Source: Candidatus Thorarchaeota archaeon
Lineage (GTDB): Archaea > Asgardarchaeota > Thorarchaeia > Thorarchaeales > Thorarchaeaceae
Reading direction: 5' to 3'
DNA length: 64,000 bases
NCBI GenBank assembly: GCA_019057595.1
Contig: DXJI01000003.1
Coordinates: forward strand, 42,641 to 106,640
Made by a program: the position numbers and the translations under genes. Each line of letters starts with the position of its first letter. Within the stretch, counting starts at the first letter, position 1. The notes under the pieces were generated by a model. That model did not search any database. It was not told where the DNA came from and saw only the letters and a list, made by a program, of their open reading frames with translations. This document shows positions 18,410-27,421 of the stretch, piece by piece.

Positions 18410-19030
18410 CTATTCCAAAATCTTTTGGCGCCATCCAGATAGCAGGTCAATAAGTTCCTCACAGAGCCATCGTTCTTCATGGGCCATTTGTTTCCGTTTT
18501 TCTTGATATGCACCTGATTTAGCTACACGTAAGATTTTGGATAGTCTGGTTTCCACCAGAAAAGGAACCATTCGCTGTAGTTTTTCAATCTCTTCGTATT
18601 TTCGCGGATCTATCGATGTTTTGTCACTTTGAAGACGTAGCAACTTCCTTCCGAACGCAGTGTAGAGGAATGGTTGAAATGTCTGCAGCTTATGTGGTTG
18701 TTTCTCTTCTTCTCGATAGAGGTTCTGAAGACGTCTGACAGAATCATATGCATCCTCTGGAGTAACATCAACTATATCATTGATTAAAAGCCTCTCAATA
18801 ACCCAATTGGGTAGGTTTGCTCTATCACCCTTTTTGAATGGACCCAATTTATGTCCACTCACATTGAGTTCTGGAAGTGGTTTTTGGAAGATACATTCAC
18901 GGACCTCATTGAGGAACAGTATATCGAACCGTTCCATCACATCATTTGCTTCACTACACAGCTTCATGAATTCCCACACCACAGCCAGTGTTATTGGAAA
19001 TAAAGGCCTTGCTCTTTGACGACGAGCCAA
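18410..19030 (-). CDS. GINS subunit, Gins23 (Psf2/Psf3) type
   Basis: GINS joins MCM and the Cdc45/RecJ protein in the replicative helicase complex. The small B domain comes first (KLGPFKKGDRANLPNWVIER, about residues 62-81) and the helical A domain follows, which is the Psf2/Psf3-like order; Gins51 proteins have the reverse order. The protein is 206 residues long and starts with TTG at 19030. Position directly upstream of mcm is as in many archaea. The exact subtype is inferred from domain order. Confidence 0.82.
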   Translation of the reverse strand: MARRQRARPLFPITLAVVWEFMKLCSEANDVMERFDILFLNEVRECIFQKPLPELNVSGHKLGPFKKGDRANLPNWVIERLLINDIVDVTPEDAYDSVRRLQNLYREEEKQPHKLQTFQPFLYTAFGRKLLRLQSDKTSIDPRKYEEIEKLQRMVPFLVETRLSKILRVAKSGAYQEKRKQMAHEERWLCEELIDLLSGWRQKILE

Positions 19031-19078
19031 TAGTGATTAAGTCCGGAAACGATTCATATTGTGTCGAATTGTCAGAGA

Positions 19079-19089
19079 ATCTTTTAAGG
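19079..19089 (+). promoter_or_regulatory. TATA-like box of rfcS-rfcL
   Basis: ATCTTTTAAGG lies in the divergent gap between gins23 and rfcS, about 70 bases before the chosen rfcS start. It is the best TATA-like match on this strand in the gap. Confidence 0.4.
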
Positions 19090-19156
19090 GGTCATGGATG
19101 TGTCGTGCCATATTCTGACAACTTAACTAATGTATCTGATAATGGAAGGAATACCA

Positions 19157-20116
19157 ATGGATCTTGATTTATGGACTGAGAAGTATAGACCGCCAACATT
19201 GAGTGGAATAATTGGTCAGGAATCGGTGATTGACAGCCTGAAGAAATTCGTTGAGAACAAGGTTGTGCCACACTGTCTGTTTTCAGGACCGCCAGGAACT
19301 AGTAAGACCACTGCAGCAATGGCGATGGCGAGAGACCTCTTTGGTGAAACATTTAATCGAAACTTCATGGAGCTCAATGCCAGCGATGAGAGAGGAATTG
19401 ATGTTGTCAGAAACCAGATCAAGAACTTTGCTAGAACAATGCCTTCCGGAGACGCGCCGTTTAAGATACTGGTTCTTGATGAGGCGGATCACCTTACTGC
19501 AGACGCTCAGCATGCTCTTCGGCGGACCATGGAGTCGTTTGCAGCCTCATGTAGAATGGTATTGATTTGTAACTACTCAAGTAGGATTATACCCCCAATC
19601 CAGTCCAGATGTGCAATCTTCCGTTTCTCAAGATTAAGTGAAGAGGATATTTCCGGCCGACTTAAGTTTGTCGCAAAAAAGGAAGGTGTAAACCTTACAC
19701 CAGCAGGTATCAAGGCAATTCTATACCTTGCAGAAGGTGACATGAGAGCAGCTCTGAACCTTCTTCAGGCCGCATCATCTACTGGTGAAAAGGTGACAGA
19801 TGAGATTGTGTACTCAATTTCAGGAAGAGCAAGTCCAGAAACAATTAGAAAGATGTTAGTTGACGCGCAGGAGGGAAGATATGTCGACTCTCTTGATAGT
19901 CTCAGAAACCTGATCTATCAACAAGGTGTTTCACCTGTTGATCTTGTGAAACAGATGCACCGCGAAGTTGATGGTCTGGGTCTTGAACCTCACAAAAGGA
20001 TGGACATACTGGAGCACACTGCAGAGATAGAGTTTCGTGTTGGGGAGGGTGCAAATGGAGAGATTCAGTTGGCATCACTATTGGCAAGGATTGGAACTGG
20101 TAGTGAGTCTGTATGA
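19157..20116 (+). CDS. rfcS: Replication factor C small subunit
   Basis: Clamp-loader small subunit that loads PCNA onto DNA. It begins MDLDLWTEKYRPPTL, the typical RFC box. Walker A is GPPGTSKTTAA, Walker B is LVLDEADHL, and the sensor 1/SRC region is QSRCAIFRFSRL. I chose the ATG at 19157 because GGAAGGA lies six bases upstream and the encoded start matches family members; upstream ATG codons would add nine residues. The length is 319 residues. Its TGA stop overlaps the rfcL start by four bases (ATGA), so the subunits are translationally coupled. Confidence 0.95.
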   Translation: MDLDLWTEKYRPPTLSGIIGQESVIDSLKKFVENKVVPHCLFSGPPGTSKTTAAMAMARDLFGETFNRNFMELNASDERGIDVVRNQIKNFARTMPSGDAPFKILVLDEADHLTADAQHALRRTMESFAASCRMVLICNYSSRIIPPIQSRCAIFRFSRLSEEDISGRLKFVAKKEGVNLTPAGIKAILYLAEGDMRAALNLLQAASSTGEKVTDEIVYSISGRASPETIRKMLVDAQEGRYVDSLDSLRNLIYQQGVSPVDLVKQMHREVDGLGLEPHKRMDILEHTAEIEFRVGEGANGEIQLASLLARIGTGSESV

Positions 20117-21327
20117 GTGAAAATCTACCATGGGTTGAAAAACATCGACCGAGAAGCCTCAGAGATTTGGTTGGAAATCCAGAAACAGTCAAGGCATTGA
20201 AAAGCTGGATTGAGTCTTGGCTTTCAGGAACACCGAGTAAGAGTGCAGCTCTTTTAATTGGTCCACCAGGTACAGGAAAGACCGCATCGGTGGGAGCTAT
20301 TTCCAATGACCTGGATATGGAATTGGTTGAGTTCAATTCCAGTGACAAGAGAAACAAAGATAGTATTGAAACTCTTGTGTGGCGATCTGCATCACAAATG
20401 ACCCTTGATGGTCGAAACAGGCTCATACTCTTGGATGAGGTCGATGGTCTTTCGGGTACTAGTGATAGAGGGGGAGTCGGAGCAATCTTGAAGGTAATCA
20501 AGGATGCTGTGCATCCCATTGTCATGACTGCAAACGATCCTAATAGTCCAAGGCTCAAGGACCTATTCAAAGTGTGCAAGGTATTCAATTTTGGGCTCAT
20601 TGAGAACGATGATATGACTGTGGTTCTAAAGCGCATTCTATCAAAGAACAAGGAAAGTGTGACTGCTGACGTTCTTGAAGAGATAATCGAGAATGCAGGA
20701 GGAGACCTACGAGCAGCGGTTTCAGATCTAGAGTCACATGTCCGAGGTGGTTCGACATCTCAGGTCACTGCATCTTCTAGGGATGTCAGACGCGGCACTG
20801 AAGAAACTCTACGGCATCTTTTTGCATCTAATGATCCGAAGATAGCTAGAAGAATATTGTCTGAATCAGAACTTGCTCACGATTCATTGGTTCTATGGCT
20901 TGAAGAGAATCTGCATCTCCATCTTCTTTCATCAAAAGAATTGAATGATGGGTTGGAGGGGTTATCTCTTGCGGACGTATCACTTGGAAGAATCATGAGA
21001 AGTCAAAATTGGAAACTTCTTGCGTATGTCTATGAGTTTCTAGCTACTGGAGTAGCAATGAGTAGAACAATTACTCCTTTTCGGAGAGTTGAATACTCGC
21101 AGCCCACTTGGCCGCTTCTTGTTTGGCAGGGCAACAGAGAACGGGACAAACAATCCTCGATAAGATCTTCTCTTGGAACTCATACTGGGGTGTCGAAAAG
21201 GCGTGTTCGACAAACCCATCTAGATACCATTCAACAGATTATCAAGATTAATCCAAGGGCTCTGAAGGATTTTGCTTCTTGGTTGAATGTCGAGGAGTCA
21301 TCCCTGGTCCAGAGAAAAAATCGATGA
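20113..21327 (+). CDS. rfcL: Replication factor C large subunit
   Basis: Clamp-loader large subunit. The N-terminus LPWVEKHRPRSLRDLVGN, Walker A IGPPGTGKTAS and Walker B LLDEVDGL are all present. It has 404 residues, at the short end for this family, and the C-terminus (LVQRKNR) shows no recognisable PCNA-interacting QxxLxxFF motif, which many archaeal RfcL proteins carry. The last 80 bases overlap the 3' end of the convergent truA gene. Confidence 0.93.
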   Translation: MSENLPWVEKHRPRSLRDLVGNPETVKALKSWIESWLSGTPSKSAALLIGPPGTGKTASVGAISNDLDMELVEFNSSDKRNKDSIETLVWRSASQMTLDGRNRLILLDEVDGLSGTSDRGGVGAILKVIKDAVHPIVMTANDPNSPRLKDLFKVCKVFNFGLIENDDMTVVLKRILSKNKESVTADVLEEIIENAGGDLRAAVSDLESHVRGGSTSQVTASSRDVRRGTEETLRHLFASNDPKIARRILSESELAHDSLVLWLEENLHLHLLSSKELNDGLEGLSLADVSLGRIMRSQNWKLLAYVYEFLATGVAMSRTITPFRRVEYSQPTWPLLVWQGNRERDKQSSIRSSLGTHTGVSKRRVRQTHLDTIQQIIKINPRALKDFASWLNVEESSLVQRKNR

Positions 21328-22117
21328 CATTGTCCAGAGTTCTTATCGACCGGTTGTGATGTTCGAACCTTTCTTTGAGATGAGCCGAAATCCTGCGAAT
21401 TGCATATTTGTTGGTTTTCAACCTCAGTGGGACTACAGATTCTAATAGAACGAGATTCTCGGGGGGAGCAGGCATTATTCCACTTGGGATTGACACACGT
21501 CCAGTGAGTATATCATTGATTTCGTCAAATCTGATTTCTCCGGACCCGACATCTGATAGTAGGGTGACAACCTTTCGAACCAATTTCCAGAGAAAACGGG
21601 TCCCGATTATATCGAGCCAGAACCTTCCATTAGTATCTTGGAGAGAAATATTCAGAATTGTGGTCATCGTGTTTCGACTATTATCAGGTTTTGATAGATG
21701 ATTGTAATCATTGGAACCAATCAGTAGATTGATGGCATTCTTCACTGCAGTGCGATTGATAAACTCCCAGGATTTTGGAAGATAATATCTATAGTGGCGC
21801 ATTAGCACACTGTAGCGTGGTTTGAAATCAACAGGAGCTTTTGCTGACGCCCAAAGTTGAATATCTTCTGGAAGGTGTCTATTGATTTTATCAACATCGA
21901 TACGTTTGCTCGTACTCACCATCACTAGCTGTCCTAAACTATGAACTCCCCGATCAGTTCTTCCTGAAAGTTGGATTGTTTGAGGTGAATGGGTTTCTCC
22001 ACTCCAACTAGCTAGTGCATCAATTAGCTTTCCTTGAACGGTATCAATTCCTGGTTGGTATTGTGATCCATGGTATCTGTCGCCAAGATAGAACAGACGT
22101 GCTAGGTAGTCTGTCAT
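21248..22117 (-). CDS. truA: tRNA pseudouridine synthase TruA
   Basis: Converts uridines at positions 38-40 of tRNA to pseudouridine. The catalytic aspartate lies in LSGRTDRGVHSLGQ (about residues 49-62), and other family blocks include FKPRYSVLMRHYRYYL and IIGTRFLWKLVRKVV. The protein has 289 residues. Its C-terminal 26 codons overlap rfcL on the other strand, so this end may be less conserved than the rest. The small HTH gene ends one base upstream of the start, suggesting a cdc6-HTH-truA operon. Confidence 0.92.
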   Translation of the reverse strand: MTDYLARLFYLGDRYHGSQYQPGIDTVQGKLIDALASWSGETHSPQTIQLSGRTDRGVHSLGQLVMVSTSKRIDVDKINRHLPEDIQLWASAKAPVDFKPRYSVLMRHYRYYLPKSWEFINRTAVKNAINLLIGSNDYNHLSKPDNSRNTMTTILNISLQDTNGRFWLDIIGTRFLWKLVRKVVTLLSDVGSGEIRFDEINDILTGRVSIPSGIMPAPPENLVLLESVVPLRLKTNKYAIRRISAHLKERFEHHNRSIRTLDNVIDFFSGPGMTPRHSTKKQNPSEPLD

Positions 22118-22118
22118 A

Positions 22119-22403
22119 TCATGACTCCCATAGATTGAACAAACTCCTCAGAGACCGTGCTCGTAGATCCTCAATCCTGTATCGATAGATTTTGATTCTC
22201 CCAAACTTCTTCTCTTCTATAAGGCCTGTTTTCAACAAGACTGCAAGATGAGCTTTTGTAGAGCTATGATTCAGATCAACTCGTCTACAGAGCTCAGATA
22301 TGTTTAGTTCATTGGAAATGGCTAGCTCTTTGAGTATCTTTATCCGACCTCGTGATGAGAATACATCCTCTATTGGAACGGTGTTGTTGGTTTCAGCGCT
22401 CAT
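22119..22403 (-). CDS. ArsR-like winged helix-turn-helix protein
   Basis: A small DNA-binding protein. The body is one winged helix with recognition region NISELCRRVDLNHSSTKAHL and a wing KKFGRIKIYRY, resembling archaeal ArsR/MarR-like regulators. I place the start at the ATG at 22403, giving 94 residues and overlapping the end of orc1/cdc6 by 11 bases; the frame is open 11 codons further upstream. No metal-binding cysteine cluster is visible apart from one Cys. The position between cdc6 and truA suggests co-transcription. Its target is unknown. Confidence 0.75.
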   Translation of the reverse strand: MSAETNNTVPIEDVFSSRGRIKILKELAISNELNISELCRRVDLNHSSTKAHLAVLLKTGLIEEKKFGRIKIYRYRIEDLRARSLRSLFNLWES

Positions 22404-23622
22404 TTTGTTTTCGAGTTGCCTCCTTTGTTGTATCAAGCAGACTTGATAGGAACTGCTCTAACATTTCTGCAGGAACTTCTGAGAAACCAATGAGGGTAGT
22501 CTGACCTCTCTGACCGGTACCAGATTTTTTCGCATCGATTATTCCATGAGCGTTGAGGTCCTGCACCCACTCCCATATCTGGGTGTGGGCTCTCGGTTCT
22601 TCATAGTATTCTTCACAAATTGACCGATACATCTCCTCAACCTCACCTATTGTGATATAGGCACTACGGATTTCTTTGAGTTGTCTCGCTGCAGCCAATA
22701 GAAGTAGCTTGTGTTGGGTGGGCAGAGTGGCAAAAATTTCCTTTCTCAATTCAGGATGAGTATCGGTTTTGGCACGTCTAGCGTAATCTGGAATCAGTAT
22801 GTCTTTCTGATCGCGATCTGCACTCTTTCCGGCCCTCCATAAGAGTTCAATTGCATATCGTGCGTCACCGTGTTCTGACGCAATGTCACAAATGACCTGA
22901 ATTGTTTCATCCATGACTGCGTTTTTCATAAAAGCCATTTCAACACGGTCTCTAAGAATGTCATAAAGGGCTTCTCGGTTGTATTTTGTGAACCGTAGAA
23001 TATTTCGTTGGAGTGTACTAAGTGTACTTGCATCGAGAATATCTTCATCAAGGGGAATTTTCCGCCCGATTCCAATGATGGATAGTCGCTGGGTTGCATT
23101 CAGTCGATCATCCATAATCCGGGTCAGGTCATAGAGAATATCTGCACCTCTCTGTCTGATGAAATAGTCTAGTTCATCAAGAATCAATAGAAGATATCTG
23201 TCCTCCTCATCAAGGACTTCGACTAGTATTTGAAGTAATTCATCAGGAGAATGTCCACGTCTGGGAAACTTTGGTTTAAACTCTCTCAAGGCTCGAAGAA
23301 AAACAAGATATGCAGTCTTATTGACCCGGCAATTGATATGGATACTATGAAGTCTGATGTTGCGTCGTTTGGCAGCCTGAATCATCTGTTCCGAGAATCG
23401 TTTAGCAACCGCAGTTTTTCCAGTTCCTACTGGACCTTCAATGATGAATTTGTGACTCGTGCGACCTGGTGAACTAATCAATGTCTTGAAGCTTTGAACC
23501 AAGGCTCGAATCTCAGACTGTCTATGTGGAAGATTCTCTGGCACGTAGTCAATGGATAAGAACTGTTCTGACTTGAAAACACTACTTTTGCTGAGCTCAT
23601 CTTCTATATAGTCGTGCGACAT
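22393..23622 (-). CDS. Orc1/Cdc6 replication initiator
   Basis: Origin-recognition AAA+ protein. Walker A is EGPVGTGKTAVAKR, Walker B is LLLILDELDYF, sensor 1 lies in SIIGIGRKI, and the C-terminal 90 residues form a winged helix. The ATG at 23622 (409 residues) is preferred over an upstream start 24 codons earlier, because a TATA box (CCTTTTAAGG, 23652-23661) lies inside that longer frame and predicts transcription from about 23631. I see no ORB-like repeat around this gene; the ORB-like elements in the window are at 42.17 and 46.28-46.45 kb. Confidence 0.93.
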   Translation of the reverse strand: MSHDYIEDELSKSSVFKSEQFLSIDYVPENLPHRQSEIRALVQSFKTLISSPGRTSHKFIIEGPVGTGKTAVAKRFSEQMIQAAKRRNIRLHSIHINCRVNKTAYLVFLRALREFKPKFPRRGHSPDELLQILVEVLDEEDRYLLLILDELDYFIRQRGADILYDLTRIMDDRLNATQRLSIIGIGRKIPLDEDILDASTLSTLQRNILRFTKYNREALYDILRDRVEMAFMKNAVMDETIQVICDIASEHGDARYAIELLWRAGKSADRDQKDILIPDYARRAKTDTHPELRKEIFATLPTQHKLLLLAAARQLKEIRSAYITIGEVEEMYRSICEEYYEEPRAHTQIWEWVQDLNAHGIIDAKKSGTGQRGQTTLIGFSEVPAEMLEQFLSSLLDTTKEATRKQNER

Positions 23623-23651
23623 GGAATTCAAGAACCAGCTCTGGTTATGTG

Positions 23652-23661
23652 CCTTAAAAGG
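23652..23661 (-). promoter_or_regulatory. TATA box of orc1/cdc6
   Basis: The palindromic CCTTTTAAGG is centred about 35 bases before the ATG at 23622, giving a predicted transcript with a leader of about nine bases. It decides the start choice for this gene. Confidence 0.55.
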
Positions 23662-23835
23662 ATTTGCGGAGGGTACGATTAAACGAACAAACATAGGGTA
23701 GGTTGCCGAAAGTAATGGCGAGCTCCTAACTCAAGATCCATATCATCGTCATTTCTGACTCATTGGGGTCATAGCAATCATCACTCGCCAATTATTGTAA
23801 TTGTCTCTTCTCCCTTAAAGTTGACGAAAATTGGT

Positions 23836-23912
23836 TGGTGCGACCGCCGGGATTTGAACCCGGCTTGAAAGCTTGGGAAGCTTCCGTCCTAACCAGACTA
23901 GACAACGGTCGC
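23836..23912 (-). tRNA. tRNA-Gly(CCC) with encoded CCA
   Basis: The acceptor GCGACCG/CGGTCGC, D arm GTCT/GGAC, anticodon arm GAAGC-TTCCCAA-GCTTT and T arm CCGGG-TTCAAAT-CCCGG all pair. The anticodon is CCC (Gly). No intron. CCA is encoded. TATA-like TTTTATC about 30 bases upstream (near 23937-23944). Apart from this gene and the promoters, the gap 23695-24019 shows nothing I can assign. Confidence 0.95.
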
Positions 23913-24019
23913 TGAACAACTCATCCGAGATATATTTGATAAAAGACTATCGGCAAATATGACCGTAAGAGTATACTTATCTTGAACAGCTAGCCATCGC
24001 TAGTCCGGAGACCTGAATC

Positions 24020-25135
24020 ATGACTAAAACCATCGGATTTTGGCAGGGAAATCAAGCCTGTGCTGAGGCTGCCATAGTCGCAGGGTGTAGATTCTTTGCA
24101 GGTTATCCAATCACCCCCGCTTCTGAAATTGCAGAGATAATGTCGAGAGAACTACCAAAAGTAGGCGGTGTATATCTCCAGATGGAGGATGAGATTGCAG
24201 CAGTTTCTGCAGTCATTGGCAGCTCGTGGGGAGGAAAACTTTCTATGACCGCTACCTCAGGACCAGGTTTTAGTCTCATGCAGGAGAATCTTGGGTATGC
24301 AGTAATGACTGAAACACCATGTGTCATTGTGGATGTTCAAAGAGCAGGCCCTAGTACTGGACAGGCCACCAAGGCAGCTCAAGGTGATTTCATGCAGACA
24401 CGATGGGGATCACACGGAGATTATGAAAGTGTGGTTTTGGCACCAAATTCTGCACAGGAAACCTATGAGTTGACGATTCGAGCTTTTTCACTCTCAGAAA
24501 GACTGAGACATCCAGTGATTCTGTTATCTGATGAGGTGGTTGGACACTCTCGGGAGAAAGTCATTGTTGATCAGTCATTGGATGTCACTGTGAAGAGACG
24601 GTTTGCAAAATCTGGAACTCAGCCCTTTGGTGGTGTTGATTCCGAGGGACATGCTCTGATGCCGAAATTTGGCGATGGTCATGATTTGCTCGTTACTGGA
24701 TCCACTCATAACAAGCAGGGATTCAGAAAGACTTCAGACCCCGAAGTGCACGATGGGCTTGTCAGAAGACTCTCCAAGAAGATTCATGATGCTCACGATA
24801 TCATTGAAGACTATCTTATTTCAGGACCAAACACAGCCGAATGGGGGATTGTGTCATTCGGCTCTACTTCTCGATCAGTAGAGGAACTCATGGCTACCAG
24901 TTCTGGCTCAAAATTCAGATCCATGAGACTGAGAACTCTCTGGCCATTCCCTGATGACGCAGTGGCGGGATTTGGAAAATCTGTCAATCACATATTGGTT
25001 CCCGAGCTTAATCTTGGACAACTGTCAAGAGAGGTTGAACGAGCAGTGAAAGGTTCAGCTGAAGTTGTTCCACTCCGGAAAATTGGAGGAGGCCGAATGA
25101 TAGAACCAGGCGAGATTCTCCAATCAATGACTTGA
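24020..25135 (+). CDS. korA: 2-oxoacid:ferredoxin oxidoreductase alpha subunit (KorA type)
   Basis: Alpha subunit of the 2-oxoglutarate/2-oxoacid:ferredoxin oxidoreductase group, which makes acyl-CoA, CO2 and reduced ferredoxin. The N-terminal block GNQACAEAAIVAGCRFFAGY and PITPASEIAEIM, then the acidic QMEDEIAAVSAVIGSSWGG, are typical of KorA. At 371 residues it is complete. GGAG precedes the ATG. The TPP-binding beta subunit expected next to it is not in this window; the downstream gene on the other strand is a secreted protein. Substrate specificity cannot be told from the alpha subunit alone. Confidence 0.88.
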   Translation: MTKTIGFWQGNQACAEAAIVAGCRFFAGYPITPASEIAEIMSRELPKVGGVYLQMEDEIAAVSAVIGSSWGGKLSMTATSGPGFSLMQENLGYAVMTETPCVIVDVQRAGPSTGQATKAAQGDFMQTRWGSHGDYESVVLAPNSAQETYELTIRAFSLSERLRHPVILLSDEVVGHSREKVIVDQSLDVTVKRRFAKSGTQPFGGVDSEGHALMPKFGDGHDLLVTGSTHNKQGFRKTSDPEVHDGLVRRLSKKIHDAHDIIEDYLISGPNTAEWGIVSFGSTSRSVEELMATSSGSKFRSMRLRTLWPFPDDAVAGFGKSVNHILVPELNLGQLSREVERAVKGSAEVVPLRKIGGGRMIEPGEILQSMT

Positions 25136-26799
25136 TCTTGAATATTCTCGTGGTTAGGTGTAATCACGATGGAAATGTTTGTTCTCATCCAGACTTGGAC
25201 AATAATCATTCGATTGATTTGTTGATAGAAAGCACTTTCAACTCTGATTGTGATGTTGTGTAGACCGGGGAAAATCCAGACAGGAAGTATGAAAGACTGC
25301 AGCATACTTGAGTTTGCATCACTGAGTGTCGCGAAAGGTACCAAAATATCATCACAATATACGTAGATGTCAATCAGACTGACTGTTTCATTTGCATCAT
25401 CGAAGATATCGAGGGTGAAATTCAGTGATTCTCCATAGAATGCCGAATTGATTGATGTGTTCATGTTCATTGTTCCTATGATTTCCAAAGCAATCTGAGG
25501 GTGGTTTTGAAATGCATAGTAGACGCTGTTTGTAGATACATTCACCGTATGAAGTCCAATTGAAAAACCTGATGAGGTCGGGATTTCAAGATAGCCAGTA
25601 GTTTCAGGATAGATATCTGATTCCAGTGAAAACTCGTTGTATTCATCAGTGAACTGCACTCGTACCGATTGATTCCAATCAATTTCTGATTCAACAACAA
25701 AACCAATTGTGATATTCAGTCCTCTTGTCACACTCCATGAGGTTTGAAGTGGTGTGAACAGAAGAGAATTGGCCAGAACATCAATGAGAACTGTTTCTCG
25801 GACTGTTTGATACCGGGAATTTGTAGCAGTGATATTGATCGAATGACTTCCTGAACTTGTCTGAAATGGGATAGAAACTGAGTATTGTCCACTTCCTTGA
25901 TTAGTCATCGGACCAGTCCCAAAACTCGTTGCCCAAGTGATTGAACTATCGTTCACAGGAACAGAATCCAGATTCATGTGTTCTACAATGATATCAGCTT
26001 GTTCAACGTAACTTCCATCAGGTGATTGGCAGTGAATAGATGAGGGTGAAGAAATTATAGACAAGTTCGATAGGGCTGGGAGTACAGTGACTTGAAATGA
26101 TTCTGAGAAAGGTAGAAAGTCTTCATTTCCACTACTGGAAACCGTAACATTGTACACTCCTGGAGGTCCTAGGGATTCATTCCAGTTCAATGATGCCTGT
26201 CCTCCAGTATTTGTTACTGTGTTGATATCAAGGATAATCTGCGAACTTGAGTTTTCTATGTGAAGGTTAACTAGATTGTTGGCGTAGGCTATGCTACTGT
26301 TGTGAACACTCTCCACATTGAATATGAGTGTGGTATCAATCCCTGATTGAACTATCAGTGGCGTTTCGGGGACTACATCGAGGTGACCTCGGGTTATCGT
26401 GATTTCGATATTGTTTCCTGCACCTTGTGAAACAGTATCAAATATCTCAACATTGAAGAGAACAAATGCTTGAACTCCAGTGATATTCGGAGTAGTATGT
26501 TCTGGTAAAATGGTGTATGAGGAATTCAAGTAACGAACATCAGGGGACGGTTGGATGAAGTATTCATCCGCAAACGCTGGACCAAGATCTGTCACCGCAG
26601 CAAACGACACGTAACACCAACCCTGAGGGCTGAAATCTGCAACTAGTTTTGCCACCATGTTTATTGTTTCGCCAACTTCGTATACAAGTTTGTCAGTTTC
26701 GAAATACTGGAAATCAAAATAAAAGGCAGAAACCGGTATTACTAAACATACTGTAAGTAACAGGGATATTGGGAATAGGGCGCGCTTCCTTCTCTTCAC
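24988..26799 (-). CDS. Secreted Ig-like repeat protein, 3' end abnormal
   Basis: A 603-residue extracellular protein with an N-terminal signal peptide (basic KRRKRA, then a hydrophobic stretch ending VSA near residue 25). Repeated beta-strand units follow, with many Asn-x-Ser/Thr sites typical of archaeal surface Ig-like proteins (for example GPPGVYNVTVSSSGN and SGSHSINITATNS). Unlike its neighbour at 30706-32379 it has no C-terminal membrane anchor. Instead the frame reads through into the antisense of korA for 148 bases, and the last about 50 residues are not Ig-like. I infer that the native end was lost. The start is GTG at 26799. Confidence 0.7.
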   Translation of the reverse strand: MKRRKRALFPISLLLTVCLVIPVSAFYFDFQYFETDKLVYEVGETINMVAKLVADFSPQGWCYVSFAAVTDLGPAFADEYFIQPSPDVRYLNSSYTILPEHTTPNITGVQAFVLFNVEIFDTVSQGAGNNIEITITRGHLDVVPETPLIVQSGIDTTLIFNVESVHNSSIAYANNLVNLHIENSSSQIILDINTVTNTGGQASLNWNESLGPPGVYNVTVSSSGNEDFLPFSESFQVTVLPALSNLSIISSPSSIHCQSPDGSYVEQADIIVEHMNLDSVPVNDSSITWATSFGTGPMTNQGSGQYSVSIPFQTSSGSHSINITATNSRYQTVRETVLIDVLANSLLFTPLQTSWSVTRGLNITIGFVVESEIDWNQSVRVQFTDEYNEFSLESDIYPETTGYLEIPTSSGFSIGLHTVNVSTNSVYYAFQNHPQIALEIIGTMNMNTSINSAFYGESLNFTLDIFDDANETVSLIDIYVYCDDILVPFATLSDANSSMLQSFILPVWIFPGLHNITIRVESAFYQQINRMIIVQVWMRTNISIVITPNHENIQDQVIDWRISPGSIIRPPPIFRSGTTSAEPFTARSTSLDSCPRLSSGTNM

Positions 26800-26923
26800 C
26801 TATCTACACCAAGAAACTGTCATTTCCTTTCCTAAAAAACAGCACATGGTTTCAACGGTAGGTTTAATTCACATCGGCTAGCCGTCAGTCAAAGATTCTA
26901 ACAAGTTAGAGTGTGTATTTCAA

Positions 26924-27289
26924 ATGGTAATTCGACTCAAGAATGCAGTCATTGACTCTGTTGAAGAAACAGAAACTGGAAGATTGAAGTTGTTGAAGGT
27001 ATCTTCGAAAAGTGAAGGTGCTACATTCACATTGGAATTACCTGAAGCACTTTGTGACACATTGAATACAAATGATTCTATCAGTGTCATCATTGATTCA
27101 AAACCCATTCTTAAAGGAGAACAAGCCAAGCTCTATGTGGAAGGCGGTATCTTCAAGAAGAGTACAAAAGATGGCTTAGAGGTTATTGGATCTGTGGGGG
27201 GACTAAGGCTGATTCTTTCTCTTGGAAAACCAACTCCAAACCAGAGTAGTACGTTCAGCTCTGACAAATTCTTCCTGGCAATAATGTAA
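26924..27289 (+). CDS. RNA polymerase subunit Rpo8 (Rpb8/RpoG-like)
   Basis: A 121-residue protein that I read as the archaeal Rpb8 homologue. It has the beta-rich pattern of Rpb8 with an N-terminal strand (KNAVIDSVEETETGRLKLLKV), a middle strand region and the characteristic C-terminal EVIGSVGGLRLILSL, comparable to the SYGGLLMRL-like end of Rpb8. Rpo8 is found in TACK and Asgard archaea and not in Euryarchaeota, so it also speaks to lineage. The gene stands 132 bases before tfb on the same strand. The identity rests on short motifs, so moderate confidence. Confidence 0.65.
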   Translation: MVIRLKNAVIDSVEETETGRLKLLKVSSKSEGATFTLELPEALCDTLNTNDSISVIIDSKPILKGEQAKLYVEGGIFKKSTKDGLEVIGSVGGLRLILSLGKPTPNQSSTFSSDKFFLAIM

Positions 27290-27421
27290 AACAAGAATAC
27301 TTTCGGTTATCTCTTTCTGACCAAGCCGATAGGACCTGTTCTATACCAGCAGAAGTTCACTCAGATGAATTGGTATTCCCTGTGAGTGTATACGGGGCAT
27401 CTGAAAGTTAGTTAGGAGTGA

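Noticed and set aside
19902..20651. 249-codon minus-strand frame
   Set aside because: It is antisense to rfcS and rfcL, both well supported, and its translation is serine-rich without any recognisable motif.
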